Positions 27,292 to 35,765 of a stretch of 64,000 nt of DNA are shown piece after piece. Position 1 is the stretch's first letter. Each line of letters opens with the position of its first letter. Source of the DNA: Synergistaceae bacterium (GTDB lineage Bacteria; Synergistota; Synergistia; Synergistales; Aminithiophilaceae); contig JAESII010000005.1 of NCBI GenBank assembly GCA_016756725.1, positions 376,595-440,594 of the forward strand, written 5' to 3'. The translations under genes and the position numbers were made by a program. The notes under the pieces are model-generated. The model was not told the origin of the DNA, did not search any database, and saw only the letters and a program-made list of their open reading frames with translations.

Positions 27292-28623
27292 TTAGCCCCT
27301 GCGGTTGGAGCGTCGCCAGATGCCGGCCCTTTCGGCCTTGGCGACGAGGTCGTCGCGGAAGTCGGGATGGGCGATGGCGATGAGGGCCTCGGACCGCTCC
27401 CAGGTGCTCTTGCCGGCCAGATTTGCCAGACCCCACTCGGTGACGATGAAGTGTGATCCGGACCGCGTGGCGGTGACGATCGTGCCGGGGTCGAAGTTGC
27501 CCACGATCCGGGAGCGTCTTGCGCCGTTTTGTGGGTCGGTGAAGGTCGAGGCCAGGCAGAGAAAGGCCTTGCCCCGCAGGGCCTTGAAGGCGCCCTCGAC
27601 GAAGTCGAGCTGGCCGCCGGTGCCGCTGATTTGGCGGAATCCGGCCGATTCGGACGAAACCTGGCCGAAAAGGTCCACCTCGAGGCAGCTGTTGATGGAG
27701 ATCATGTCATCGTGACAGGCAATGACGGCCGGGTCGTTGGTGTAGTCGATGGGGTAGGAGGCGAGGCCGGGGTTGTCGTCGATCCATCGATAGAGGTCGT
27801 CGCTTCCGGCGGCGAAGGACCAGACCCCCTTGTGGCGGTCCCGTTCCTTGAGACGGTTGGTGAGTTTTCCTGAGCGGTGGAGTTCGAGGAAGGCGTCGCA
27901 GAGCATTTCCGTGTGCATGCCCAGGTCGCGGCAGCCCGAGCTCGCCAGGAGATGGCCGATGGCGTTGGGCAGTCCTCCGATGCCGAGCTGGAGCGTTGCG
28001 CCGTCGGGAATTTGCTCGACCAGAAGAGAGGCGATGGTCTTTTCGATCTCGGAAGGCTCGCTCGGCGGCAGTTCCGAGAGGGGCGGGTTCGCTCCTTCGA
28101 TGATGACGTCCACGTCGCTGATGTGGATGGACTCGGCGAAACCGCCCAAGGCCCGGGGCATCCTCTGGTTGACTTCGACGATGACGAGTCCGGCCTTTGC
28201 GAGGATCGCCCGCGACGCCGAATTGGAGATGGAGAAACTGAAGTGACCGTGATGGTCGATGGGGGCCACCTGGCAGACGGCCACGTCGACGGTCAGCTCC
28301 CGCCGGTAGTAGAGGGGCATGTTGCGGTAGAGCATGGGGAGGTAGTGGCATCGCCCCTGGGCGGCGAGTTTTCTCTCGTAGCAGCTGAAGTGCCAGCTGT
28401 TGTAGGAGAAGCCCTCTGCCTCGGCCGCCTTGAGGGGCTTCAAAGCCAGCGTTCCCCTGATTTTGACGTCGTCGATCTCTCCGCTCCGGGCGGCCAGGGC
28501 CTCGTCGAAGGCGACGGGCATGTTGAGGGCGAATCCGTAGTCGACCCAGTCGCCGGAACGGACGAGGCCTGCAGCTTCCTAGGCGGTGCGGCGTTTGCTG
28601 CGGTATTGCGCGGAATAGGTCAT
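27292..28623 (-). pseudogene. Acetyl-CoA hydrolase/CoA-transferase, interrupted by in-frame TAG
   Basis: The frame from ATG 28623 has a strong GGAGAGG site 6 nt upstream and encodes the family N-terminus 'MTYSAQYRSKRRTA', then TAG as codon 15 (28581-28579), then 'EAAGLVRSGDWVDYGF' and a full acetyl-CoA hydrolase/transferase body. The body includes 'QLGIGGLPNAIGHLL', 'GMHTEMLCDAFLEL' and 'FIVTEWGLANLAGKS'. The family moves CoA between acetate and other acyl groups. The first ATG after the stop (28521) has no ribosome site. Nothing else is damaged, so the change is recent, or the codon is read through, or it is a sequence error. Confidence 0.85.
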
Positions 28624-28716
28624 GCCATCCTCTCCGTTCTTCGGTGAAGTCGAAAAGTCTTTTCGATTCTACCCCAGAGAGGGCTTTTCTTGCGAGAGGT
28701 GCTGTCCCGATCGGAT

Positions 28717-28815
28717 TCAATCGAAGCAGAGGCGGTTACGCCCCTCTTCCTTGGCCCGATAGAGGCGCTCGTCGGCGAGGGCGATACGGTCCGAGGGCTC
28801 ACCCCAGAAGGTCCA
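28717..28815 (-). pseudogene. GGDEF domain C-terminal remnant
   Basis: The minus strand reads 'TFWGEPSDRIALADERLYRA' followed by 'KEEGRNRLCFD' and a stop, the standard last helix and strand of a diguanylate cyclase GGDEF domain. The catalytic core upstream is absent: residues before 'TFWGEP' do not fit the family. It is an orphan tail between the CoA-transferase promoter region and a hairpin. Confidence 0.7.
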
Positions 28816-28984
28816 GTTCCCTCTTCGGAGGGCCAGGTTCAGGTCTCCCGGGCGGAGAGGACGGACCATCCGGGCCGTCAGTTTCTCTTGGACCTGAAGA
28901 ACCGATTGGCGGAGGGACAGGAGGAGCCGCTGGTGGCGGACCTGCTCCGCCATGGTGTGCTTGCCCTGGCGATGTGGGTTGCCT

Positions 28985-29021
28985 ACAGTGCGCCAGGAAA
29001 GGTCTCCTTTCGGCGCACTGT
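28985..29021. repeat. Strong 16-bp hairpin with 2-nt bulge, intergenic
   Basis: ACAGTGCGCC (28985-28994), an AG bulge and GAAAGG (28997-29002) pair with CCTTTC (29006-29011) and GGCGCACTGT (29012-29021) around a TCT loop. There is no T run on either side, so it is not a standard terminator. Confidence 0.6.
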
Positions 29022-29084
29022 GGCGACTTCCACCTCGTCTGGCCTTTGATTCTAGGCACTACGATGCATTTATATGGAGAAGGA

Positions 29085-29714
29085 TCAGGGTTCGTCGAAG
29101 GGTTTTCTCATGCGGAGGATCAGGGATTTAAGTCCGTTCAAGAGGGCCAGGAGAAGGCCTTTCAGTCCTTGCGGTTCCTCCGTGGCGGTCAGCCCCTCCA
29201 GGGCTTCGATGAGAGGTCCCGTATCGATCTGGGCAACCAGCTCCTGCCGGAGGTGGTCCATCTGAAGGCTGTCGAGGCTCCGTTTCTGCGTCAGCATCAG
29301 TGCAGCCCGGCGTATCACGAGAAGGCTCGCGGGGGAGTGAAAGAGGTCTCTGGCGAGGGCGACGATTCTCTCAATGTCGTCACGGTCGCGCCGCCGGTAG
29401 TGAGCCAGGTAGTTTTCGAGGGCCTCCAGGGCGTCATGGCGGTCTTTGAGGCCGCCCTCTTCATCCTGAAAGAAGCGCTCCTCGGCCATGACGCCGCCCA
29501 TGGCCAGGAGAAATCGGCGGATTCCCACCGGGTCAGGCGTGATGACGACGCAACGCCCCAGTTCTCCCGGCGCCTCTTTTCTTCGCCCGAGATCGCAGGA
29601 GAGAACGTCCATGTGAAGCAGAAAGGCCATGATCAGATGGCCCGCCTCGTGAAAGGCGACGCGGCGACGGTCCAAGATCTTAGCTGGCCTTTTCGGTGAC
29701 GACGCAGTTGCCAC
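29085..29714 (-). CDS. Small HEAGH-motif protein, M41 peptidase-like
   Basis: The 209-residue protein has '[19 protein letters not shown]', which matches the HExxH zinc site and flanks of FtsH-family M41 peptidases, followed by a mostly helical region and '[10 protein letters not shown]'. It has no AAA+ ATPase domain and no clear membrane helix. A zinc-dependent peptidase activity is possible but unproven; the remote third ligand (Asp) cannot be assigned with certainty. The GTG start at 29714 lies inside the upstream cyclase gene (35-bp overlap), and TTG 29675 is a shorter alternative. Co-transcription with the cyclase is likely. Confidence 0.7.
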   Translation of the reverse strand: MATASSPKRPAKILDRRRVAFHEAGHLIMAFLLHMDVLSCDLGRRKEAPGELGRCVVITPDPVGIRRFLLAMGGVMAEERFFQDEEGGLKDRHDALEALENYLAHYRRRDRDDIERIVALARDLFHSPASLLVIRRAALMLTQKRSLDSLQMDHLRQELVAQIDTGPLIEALEGLTATEEPQGLKGLLLALLNGLKSLILRMRKPFDEP

Positions 29715-30933
29715 CGCGCCTCTTGGCCTCGTAGAGCAGCCGGTCGGCGGCGGCGAGCAGGCCCGTCACGTGACCTCGGCCCTGGCAGCAGGCGATGCCG
29801 ATGCTGAGGGAGATGGCCAGCTCTCCCTGGCCGATGGGGTTTTCCCGGACCCTCCGGCAGAGCTTGTCGGCGACGACCTGGGCTCCGTCGACGGACGTCT
29901 CGGGGAGGACGACGAGAAATTCATCGCCGCCCCAACGTCCGACGAGGTCCGTGGGGCGCACGTTCTGGCGGATCAGGACGCTCAAGGTCCGCAGGATCCT
30001 GTCTCCGGCGAGGTGACCGCGGTTGTCGTTGACGGCCTTGAACCGGTCCAGATCGATCATCATGAGACAGAGAGGGGTCCCCTCTTCGTCGGCCCTGCCG
30101 ATCTCCTCGCGGAGCCTCTCCAGGATGAAGCTCCGGTTGTACAGACGGGTCAGAGGATCCCGTATGGCTCTTTCCCTCAGGGCTTCCTGGGCCTGTTCAA
30201 GTTCGGCCGTCCGTCGGACGACAGCATCCTCAAGAAGCTCCTTGTGCTGAGCGAGCCTTTCGGCGGCTGCTGAAAGTCGTCGGGCCTGGATCTGGAGAAG
30301 GGCGACGAGGGGAAGGGAAAGGAAAAGAAAATAAAAGCCGACGAACAGGGCCTCCTTGGCCTCTCTTTGAGCCAGAGCGGCAAGATGGTCGGCGCCGTAG
30401 TCAGCACAGGCTAAAAATCGCCTGCCTCCCGGCGAGGTCTGGGCCACGACGACGGAGCGGAACGATCCCCACTGGTCGTCGTAGCTGACGTAGGCCACCC
30501 CCCCTTCGTCGAAGACGCGGCGGAAGGCCTCGGGGATGTCGTCGTAGGGGTGGTAATACCAGCGCCGCTGCTCTTGTGCCTCCTCGTCGCTGACGGTGGG
30601 AGCGGCGAAGAAGAAGCGACCGCCCTCCTCGACGAGGGTGTAGACCCAGGCCAGTCCGGTCTCGGCTGTCAGGGCGTTGAAGGCCAGGCGGTTTCTCATC
30701 TCCTCCTCGAAGGAAATGGATTCCGGGCCTGTGGCCCGGTCGTGGAAATCGTCGGCCAGAAGGTGTTTCAGCGTTTTCGCCGCTACGAGGAGTTTCTCGT
30801 CCGTCTCCGCCAGGTTCCGTTCCAGAGAGCGGTTGTAGGCGAAGAGAGAAAAGGCCAGGACCCCGGCCAGGTAGAAGGTCAGGCTCAGAGTGAGATAGAA
30901 GCGGAAGCGCCTGACTTTTGCCTCGTCGATCAT
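29680..30933 (-). CDS. Membrane-bound diguanylate cyclase
   Basis: The 417-residue protein has a transmembrane helix near the N-terminus ('[19 protein letters not shown]'), an extracytoplasmic sensor region of about 170 residues, a second helix ('[19 protein letters not shown]'), a short coiled coil, and a GGDEF domain ('[17 protein letters not shown]', '[13 protein letters not shown]'). It should make cyclic di-GMP in response to an outside signal. ATG 30933 has GGGAGGAG 7 nt upstream, so the longer in-frame extension is unlikely. Confidence 0.9.
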   Translation of the reverse strand: MIDEAKVRRFRFYLTLSLTFYLAGVLAFSLFAYNRSLERNLAETDEKLLVAAKTLKHLLADDFHDRATGPESISFEEEMRNRLAFNALTAETGLAWVYTLVEEGGRFFFAAPTVSDEEAQEQRRWYYHPYDDIPEAFRRVFDEGGVAYVSYDDQWGSFRSVVVAQTSPGGRRFLACADYGADHLAALAQREAKEALFVGFYFLFLSLPLVALLQIQARRLSAAAERLAQHKELLEDAVVRRTAELEQAQEALRERAIRDPLTRLYNRSFILERLREEIGRADEEGTPLCLMMIDLDRFKAVNDNRGHLAGDRILRTLSVLIRQNVRPTDLVGRWGGDEFLVVLPETSVDGAQVVADKLCRRVRENPIGQGELAISLSIGIACCQGRGHVTGLLAAADRLLYEAKRRGGNCVVTEKAS

Positions 30934-31014
30934 TACAGACTCCTCCCGTTGAGCGCCGCGCGAGCTTCTGCGAAAGCGTAAAGAGGGGAATGGCAAGAAC
31001 TCCTGATTAGATTA

Positions 31015-31042
31015 ATTATAGCGGGGATATGTGAAAATACAA
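31015..31042 (-). promoter_or_regulatory. Promoter for the diguanylate cyclase gene
   Basis: On the minus strand TTGTAT (31042-31037) and a perfect TATAAT (31020-31015) lie 16 bp apart in an AT-rich stretch, 82 bp before the start codon. Confidence 0.6.
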
Positions 31043-31132
31043 GGAAAAGTAAGGCTTAATCTCTTGTCGCACGAAAAAGGGAACACGTCACCCCTGCAGA
31101 GAAGGTTCCCTTCCGGAGTCATGCCTTGAGTG

Positions 31133-31825
31133 TCAGCAGTGTCGGAGGCGGTAGAGTTTGACGGGACGTCCTACCTCGCGGAAGGCGAACTCGACATCGG
31201 CCCGGCCTTGTTCAGCCAGGTATTCCAGGTATCGCCGTGCCGTCGATCGGGAAACGCCCAGCAGATCTCCCGCTTCAGCGGCCGAGAGGGGCTTGTCCCA
31301 GGCCTGGAGAAGGGCCGTGACGTCGCCGATGAGCTTGGCCTGAAGACCCTTGGGCGGAGCCTGATCAAAGGCTGCAGACGGGATGAGGACTGTCCCCGTC
31401 AGGCGGTCCAGTTCCTCCTGTTTCCAGGGTTCGCGCCTTTCCGTCAGGCCGAGATGGTAGATGCGGTAGGCCTCAAGAGCGGCTTTGAAGCGGCTGTAGG
31501 CGAAGGGTTTGATGAGGTAGTCGAAGGCGCCCAGGCAGAGAGCGCCGCGGACGGCATCAGGAGCGGAGCCGACGGAGAGAATGATGAAGTCGACGCGGGG
31601 ATGGGACAGACGTGTCCGGCGCAGCCCTTCAAGCAGCCCGAATCCGGGCAGGTAGAGGTCGAGGAGGACCAGATGAATCGTCTGAGCGGCAAGGGCTGAA
31701 AAAAGGGTCTCGCCCGAATCGACCCGGCCCTGGAGGCGGAAGCCCCGCAGCTTTTTGAGGTAATCGCCGTAAAGATCGCAGAGGGTGCTGTCTTTTTCGG
31801 CGATCAGAACCGAAAGGGATTTCAC
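31133..31825 (-). CDS. CitB/DcuR-type response regulator
   Basis: The 230-residue protein has a receiver domain with acidic residues near position 12, the phospho-acceptor D56 in 'LVLLDLYLPG', and 'FDYLIKPFAYSRF' with the conserved lysine. The C-terminal third is a winged helix ('LSAAEAGDLLGVSRSTARRY'), as in CitB/DcuR regulators of carboxylate metabolism. No histidine kinase gene is adjacent. The stop lies about 100 bp past the cyclase promoter region. Confidence 0.88.
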   Translation of the reverse strand: MKSLSVLIAEKDSTLCDLYGDYLKKLRGFRLQGRVDSGETLFSALAAQTIHLVLLDLYLPGFGLLEGLRRTRLSHPRVDFIILSVGSAPDAVRGALCLGAFDYLIKPFAYSRFKAALEAYRIYHLGLTERREPWKQEELDRLTGTVLIPSAAFDQAPPKGLQAKLIGDVTALLQAWDKPLSAAEAGDLLGVSRSTARRYLEYLAEQGRADVEFAFREVGRPVKLYRLRHC

Positions 31826-31902
31826 GGAACAGTCACCTCCAAGGGCCGCAAAAAATCTGCCGAGCCTTCTCGCTCGAAAGAGGAGAGGCCCAGTAAATAT
31901 TC

Positions 31903-31908
31903 ATTATA
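31903..31908 (-). promoter_or_regulatory. -10 box upstream of the response regulator gene
   Basis: A perfect TATAAT on the minus strand lies 78 bp before the start at 31825 in an AT-rich stretch; no good -35 box is seen at 16-18 bp. Confidence 0.35.
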
Positions 31909-31920
31909 ACGATCATGTCC

Positions 31921-32481
31921 TTATTCGTCTTGTTTCTTTTCCCCTTCTGTGAGGGCTTGGAGGGCTTTTTCCGCCTTGACGAATCGGTCGTCGAGGACGA
32001 GAGCGGTGGCGTAGTTCTCCTGGGCCTCAAAGAGGGAGCCGCTTTGTTCCAGGACCCTTCCGGCAAGGTAGAAGGCTTCGGGCCGCCCCGGTGCCGTCGA
32101 CAGGGCCAGCTCGAGCGTTTCGAAGGCCTCTTCGAGGCGACCGGCCTCAAGGAAACGGTCCGCCTCGCGGCATAGGGCATCATAGCCCCCTTCTCCCCAG
32201 AGGTTGCGCAGCGCCTCGCGGAGGCGCGGTGCCGTAACGTCGGAGGGGAGGAGAGTCTTCTCCCCGGGGGGAGCCGCCTTCAGCAGGCGAAGGACGGGCG
32301 GGGATTCCTTGTCAGGCGAGAAAAATCCTGCCGTGCCGACGACGATGGCCCGTGCGGCGGGAATGGGCTGCTGGGCATCGATCAGGGCCTTGACGGGGCC
32401 AAGGGGTTCGATCATGCGGCTGAGGCGGCGTCTTTCGCGGGCGTCGGCGCTGATGACGATGATGACGGGAGTTTCCGTCAT
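31921..32481 (-). CDS. TPR protein with degenerate receiver-like N-terminus
   Basis: The 186-residue protein has an N-terminal part that looks like a shrunken receiver domain ('VIIVISADARERRRLSRMI', 'ARAIVVGTAGFF', 'LLPSDVTAPRLREALRNLW') without a clear phospho-acceptor aspartate. The C-terminal half contains TPR repeats ('ALCREADRFLEAGRLEEAFE', 'AFYLAGRVLEQSGSLFEAQE'). TPRs mediate protein contacts. It overlaps the next gene upstream by ATGA and lies before the response regulator, so the pair may share a signalling role. Function is unknown. Confidence 0.65.
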   Translation of the reverse strand: MTETPVIIVISADARERRRLSRMIEPLGPVKALIDAQQPIPAARAIVVGTAGFFSPDKESPPVLRLLKAAPPGEKTLLPSDVTAPRLREALRNLWGEGGYDALCREADRFLEAGRLEEAFETLELALSTAPGRPEAFYLAGRVLEQSGSLFEAQENYATALVLDDRFVKAEKALQALTEGEKKQDE

Positions 32482-33338
32482 CGCTTCATCCCTCCTTCAG
32501 CCTCGTCAGGCCATTCGAAATGGAGGACGATGATGTCGTGGTCCGGTCTCTGGCGGCGTGCCGTGGAGCGTCGGGGAATGGCCGTTTCCGTCTCTTCGAG
32601 GCGCCATGTCTCGTCGGGGTCGATGGCGAGGTAGCCGATGTGGTCGATGTTGACGCCCAGGTTATCGAAGGAGTGCCCCTCCTGGAGCGTCAGGAGGGGG
32701 AAGGCGGAGCCGACGACGGTTTCGATGTTGAAGTCGCCCAGAACGAAACGAGTGCCCTCGAGGGCCGAAGCAAGTTCGTTGACCCTGAGGATTTGTCGTC
32801 CCCGCTTGAATTCGTTGTAGAGATAGGCCTCCATCTTATCGGCCTTGCCCTGGGTGCTCTGGCTCTTGAGGTGGACATTGACGAGGGTGAAGGAGCGGCC
32901 CGTTTCCTTGTCGACGAAGGTGGCGGCCAGGGGCGGTCGGTCGAAGAGGTTCAACTCTCTTCCTTTCCAGGAGAAGGTCTCCCGGCCGAAGTGGGGCTCC
33001 GCCTGGCCCCGGAGGTCGATGGTTTCGCCGTTCCAGATGAAGGCCAGATTTTGGTTGCTCCCGCCGTGATGAAGGGCGAATTTCCATCGGGGCAGTTCTT
33101 TTTGAAGAAAGTAGCGCAGCGAGGCGGCGTCGGCGATTTCCTGAAGGGCGAGGACGTCGGCACCCGATTCCCGGATCGATCGGGCCAGATGACGGAGGTC
33201 GTCGTCGACGTAGCGGTCTCTGCCGGAGACGTTGAAGAACTCGATGTTGAAGGTCCCGATCGCAAGGGCCCAGGCGCTGCCGGGAAGGAGGAGGGCGAGG
33301 ACGAGAAGAAGCCCCAGGGGGCGCAGAAGCCGTCTCAT
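32478..33338 (-). CDS. Secreted endonuclease/exonuclease/phosphatase-family protein
   Basis: The 286-residue protein has a signal peptide ('LLRPLGLLLVLALLLPGSAWA') and an EEP fold with 'IGTFNIEFFN', 'DVLALQEIAD', 'VNVHLKSQS', 'FVLGDFNIE' and 'RPDHDIIVLHF'. Aspartate, glutamate, asparagine and histidine ligands of the family are present, so it is probably an exported nuclease or phosphodiesterase. Its stop overlaps the TPR gene start (ATGA), and it lies 3 bp from the 5'-nucleotidase remnant, suggesting a former nucleotide-scavenging operon. Confidence 0.85.
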   Translation of the reverse strand: MRRLLRPLGLLLVLALLLPGSAWALAIGTFNIEFFNVSGRDRYVDDDLRHLARSIRESGADVLALQEIADAASLRYFLQKELPRWKFALHHGGSNQNLAFIWNGETIDLRGQAEPHFGRETFSWKGRELNLFDRPPLAATFVDKETGRSFTLVNVHLKSQSTQGKADKMEAYLYNEFKRGRQILRVNELASALEGTRFVLGDFNIETVVGSAFPLLTLQEGHSFDNLGVNIDHIGYLAIDPDETWRLEETETAIPRRSTARRQRPDHDIIVLHFEWPDEAEGGMKR

Positions 33339-33341
33339 CGG

Positions 33342-34395
33342 TTAGTTGCCGATCAGCCGGGCCGGCCCCGCTGTCCCTTCCAGAGGGGTGTGGCGTTTCA
33401 GCCAGGTCACCAGGGCGTCGATGTCCTTGTAGTCCGTCGGGACGACGCGGTCTTTCCAGGGAAGGAAGACGTCATAGCCGTTGCTGCCCTCGGCCAGATA
33501 TCGTCGCCACCCGGTAGGTCCTGTCCCCGACGGGGAGTTCTCCGTCGATAAGGAGCTCCGACTGGGTCGTGCCGTCGATGACGCATCGCAGGCCCGATAC
33601 CTGAGGGTAGGCACCGGTTCCAGCCGGGATTCGGGCGAGGGAAGAGGCGAGGGCAGTCAGCTCGTCACCGGAAAGATCGACGATGACGAGATCATTGCCG
33701 AAGGGGAGGACAGCCATACCGTCGCGGAGGCTGACCGGTCCTGCGGCGATGGAGTCGCAGATGGTCCCGCCGTTGAGAACTGCCAGGTCGGCGCCAGTGA
33801 CCTCTCTCATGGAGTCGGTGACGATCGGGGAGAGATTGGTCTCGTCCGAGCGGACTTTCTCGCGGTCGCCGAGGAGGTCTTGCTCCGTCTCTCCGATGGG
33901 GCCTCTCGTCTTTCGCGAACCCTGCCAGCGGTAGTAGCGAAGTCGGGCGGCCATCTCTGTGTCCTTGGGGCCTTCCTCGTCGACGGCGACGGCCCGCCAG
34001 CTCCAGTCGCTGAGGGTCCCCTCGCGGACGGCCAGATTGAACCGTCCCAGTGCCTCGCCAGCCCAGCCGGCCTGAGCGCCGGGGGTATGGCCAATCTTCT
34101 GGGCCTCGGTGAAGAGGATGTGAGAGTGTCCGTCGACGATCAGATCGAGCCCCTCGATTCGTGCCTCGGCGAGCTGACGTGAACCCGTGCCGCCCCGGCC
34201 GATGGCGTCGACGAGATAGGCCAGGACGGCGAAGTTCCCCTTGCCCTCTTCAGACCAGAGGTGACCGTGACTGTCGTTGATGTGAAGAAGGGTCAGCTCC
34301 GCTGCGCCTGAGCGCAGGGGCATCAGGATCAACAGAAAGAGCAGAGCCGCCGTCAGGCGCCTTGCCTCTTTTTTCAGGGAGAGTCCCCAGGTCAT
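33342..34395 (-). pseudogene. 5'-nucleotidase / UshA-family protein, decayed
   Basis: The signal peptide, 'LTLLHINDSHGHLW', 'DLIVDGHSHILFTEAQ' and the C-terminal nucleotide-binding domain ('GADLAVLNGGTICDSI', 'VLPFGNDLVIVDLSG') identify the family. Two lesions are visible. First, about 200 residues of the metallophosphatase domain, including the AGD and GNHE motifs, are missing between 'YLVDAIGRG' and 'ARIEGLDLIVDG'. Second, the frame breaks after 'TYRVATI' (near 33500) and resumes as 'YLAEGSNGYDVFLPW' to a stop at 33342. It cannot be an active nucleotidase. Confidence 0.85.
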
Positions 34396-34427
34396 CGCTA
34401 CCAGACTCCTTCCTGAGCTCTTCAGAG

Positions 34428-35375
34428 CTAAAGCATCCCCTTGCGCCAGAGCCAGAAGGTGGAAAGAGCGCTCAGGGTCACCGAGACGACCAGGACGAAA
34501 ACGAAACCGAAGGGGGCACCGCCCCAGGGTACGTCGACGTTCATGCCCCAGAAACTGGCGATCGCCGTCGGGACGGAGATGATGATCGTCACCGAGGCGA
34601 GAAACTTCATGACGATGTTGAGGTTGTTGGAGATGATGGAGGCGAAGGCGTCCATCATGCCGCTCAGGACGTTGCTGTACATCTGGACCATCTCGTAGGC
34701 CTGATTGTACTCGATCTGGACGTCTTCGAGGAGGTCCTCGTCGTCTTCGCGCATCTTGACGATCTCCCGCATCTGGCCGTTCTGGATCAGCCGCAGCAGT
34801 CTTTCGATGACGACGCGGTTGGACCGGAGGGCCGCGCTGAAGTAGGTGAGGCTCTTCTCGAGATCGAAGAGCTGGTAGAGCTCTTCGTTTTTCATGGCGT
34901 GGCGCAGGTTGTTTTCGATCTGGTTGGAGCGCCGGTTGATCTGGCCCAGGTAGCGCAGGAAGGCCGTGGCCGTCTTGTAGAGGATCTGCAGTAAAAAGCG
35001 CGTCCGCTTGTAGGTGCAGAAGCCGTTCATGGAGACGACGCTCCTGGGGAGGATGTCGTTGCCCTCGAGAGAGACGGTGACGATGTAGTCGGGCGTGAGG
35101 ATGACGCCGAGAGGCACGGTGTCGAAATCGAATTCGCTGGCGCTTTTGGCGACGTTGATGACGACGAGGAGGACGCCGTCGTCGGTCTCGATGTGGGAGG
35201 TCTCCTCGGGGTCGAGGGCCGTGGTGATGTAGTCGGCCGGAATTCCCGTCAGGGAGGAGACGGCGGCGATTTCGTCTCCCTTGGGCGCGACGATGTTGAC
35301 CCAGCAGCCGGGCTCGAGGGCGGGAAATTCGAGCTGACGGATGCCGCGATCTTCCGATTTGTAGACGGTGATCAT
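34428..35375 (-). CDS. CorA-family magnesium/divalent cation transporter
   Basis: The 315-residue protein has the long cytoplasmic domain and helix typical of CorA and two C-terminal membrane helices, the first followed by the signature 'WGMNVDVPW' that lines the pore. CorA pentamers carry Mg2+, Co2+ or Ni2+ inward. ATG 35375 follows AGGGGGAAAACC; longer in-frame sequence upstream is not family-like. Transcribed alone, away from ade. Confidence 0.9.
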   Translation of the reverse strand: MITVYKSEDRGIRQLEFPALEPGCWVNIVAPKGDEIAAVSSLTGIPADYITTALDPEETSHIETDDGVLLVVINVAKSASEFDFDTVPLGVILTPDYIVTVSLEGNDILPRSVVSMNGFCTYKRTRFLLQILYKTATAFLRYLGQINRRSNQIENNLRHAMKNEELYQLFDLEKSLTYFSAALRSNRVVIERLLRLIQNGQMREIVKMREDDEDLLEDVQIEYNQAYEMVQMYSNVLSGMMDAFASIISNNLNIVMKFLASVTIIISVPTAIASFWGMNVDVPWGGAPFGFVFVLVVSVTLSALSTFWLWRKGML

Positions 35376-35505
35376 CGGTTTTCCCCCTTTCGCCTCGGGT
35401 GAGCGCGAACAGAGACGGACTCGCCAGGAGTCCTCCGGTTCGTCGCCGAGGCTGGTTGTGTGTTCAGTGCAGGGGGACCGAGAAGAGGGCGGTTGGGAAG
35501 CGCTC

Positions 35506-35536
35506 TTCACCGGTCCGGCGCCGCCGGACCGGTGAA
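35506..35536. repeat. Perfect 14-bp palindrome between corA and ade
   Basis: TTCACCGGTCCGGC (35506-35519) and GCCGGACCGGTGAA (35523-35536) flank a 3-nt GCC loop. No T run follows, so it is either a rho-dependent structure or a protein site. The rest of 35376-35765 holds no gene I trust, only a good ribosome site before ade. Confidence 0.6.
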
Positions 35537-35765
35537 GGCCGACGGCTCAGTACAGGAAACGGATTTGTCGTGGAACGGTCGTACTGGAACTGTCGCCTTC
35601 CATGATGGAGAGTCACTTCCTTGGCTGAAGGGATGATGTACCCGTTCATGGTAACAGAAAAGCCGTTCTTCCATCTACCGTTTAGCGCATTGGCTTCGGC
35701 TTTTTCCGGTACACTTTGGGAGAAAGACATAAGCCCTATGACCCCTTAAGGAGGTTGATGCTTCA

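Noticed and set aside
35464..35730. 88-codon frame on the minus strand between corA and ade
   Set aside because: It spans the perfect palindrome, has no ribosome site and resembles nothing.
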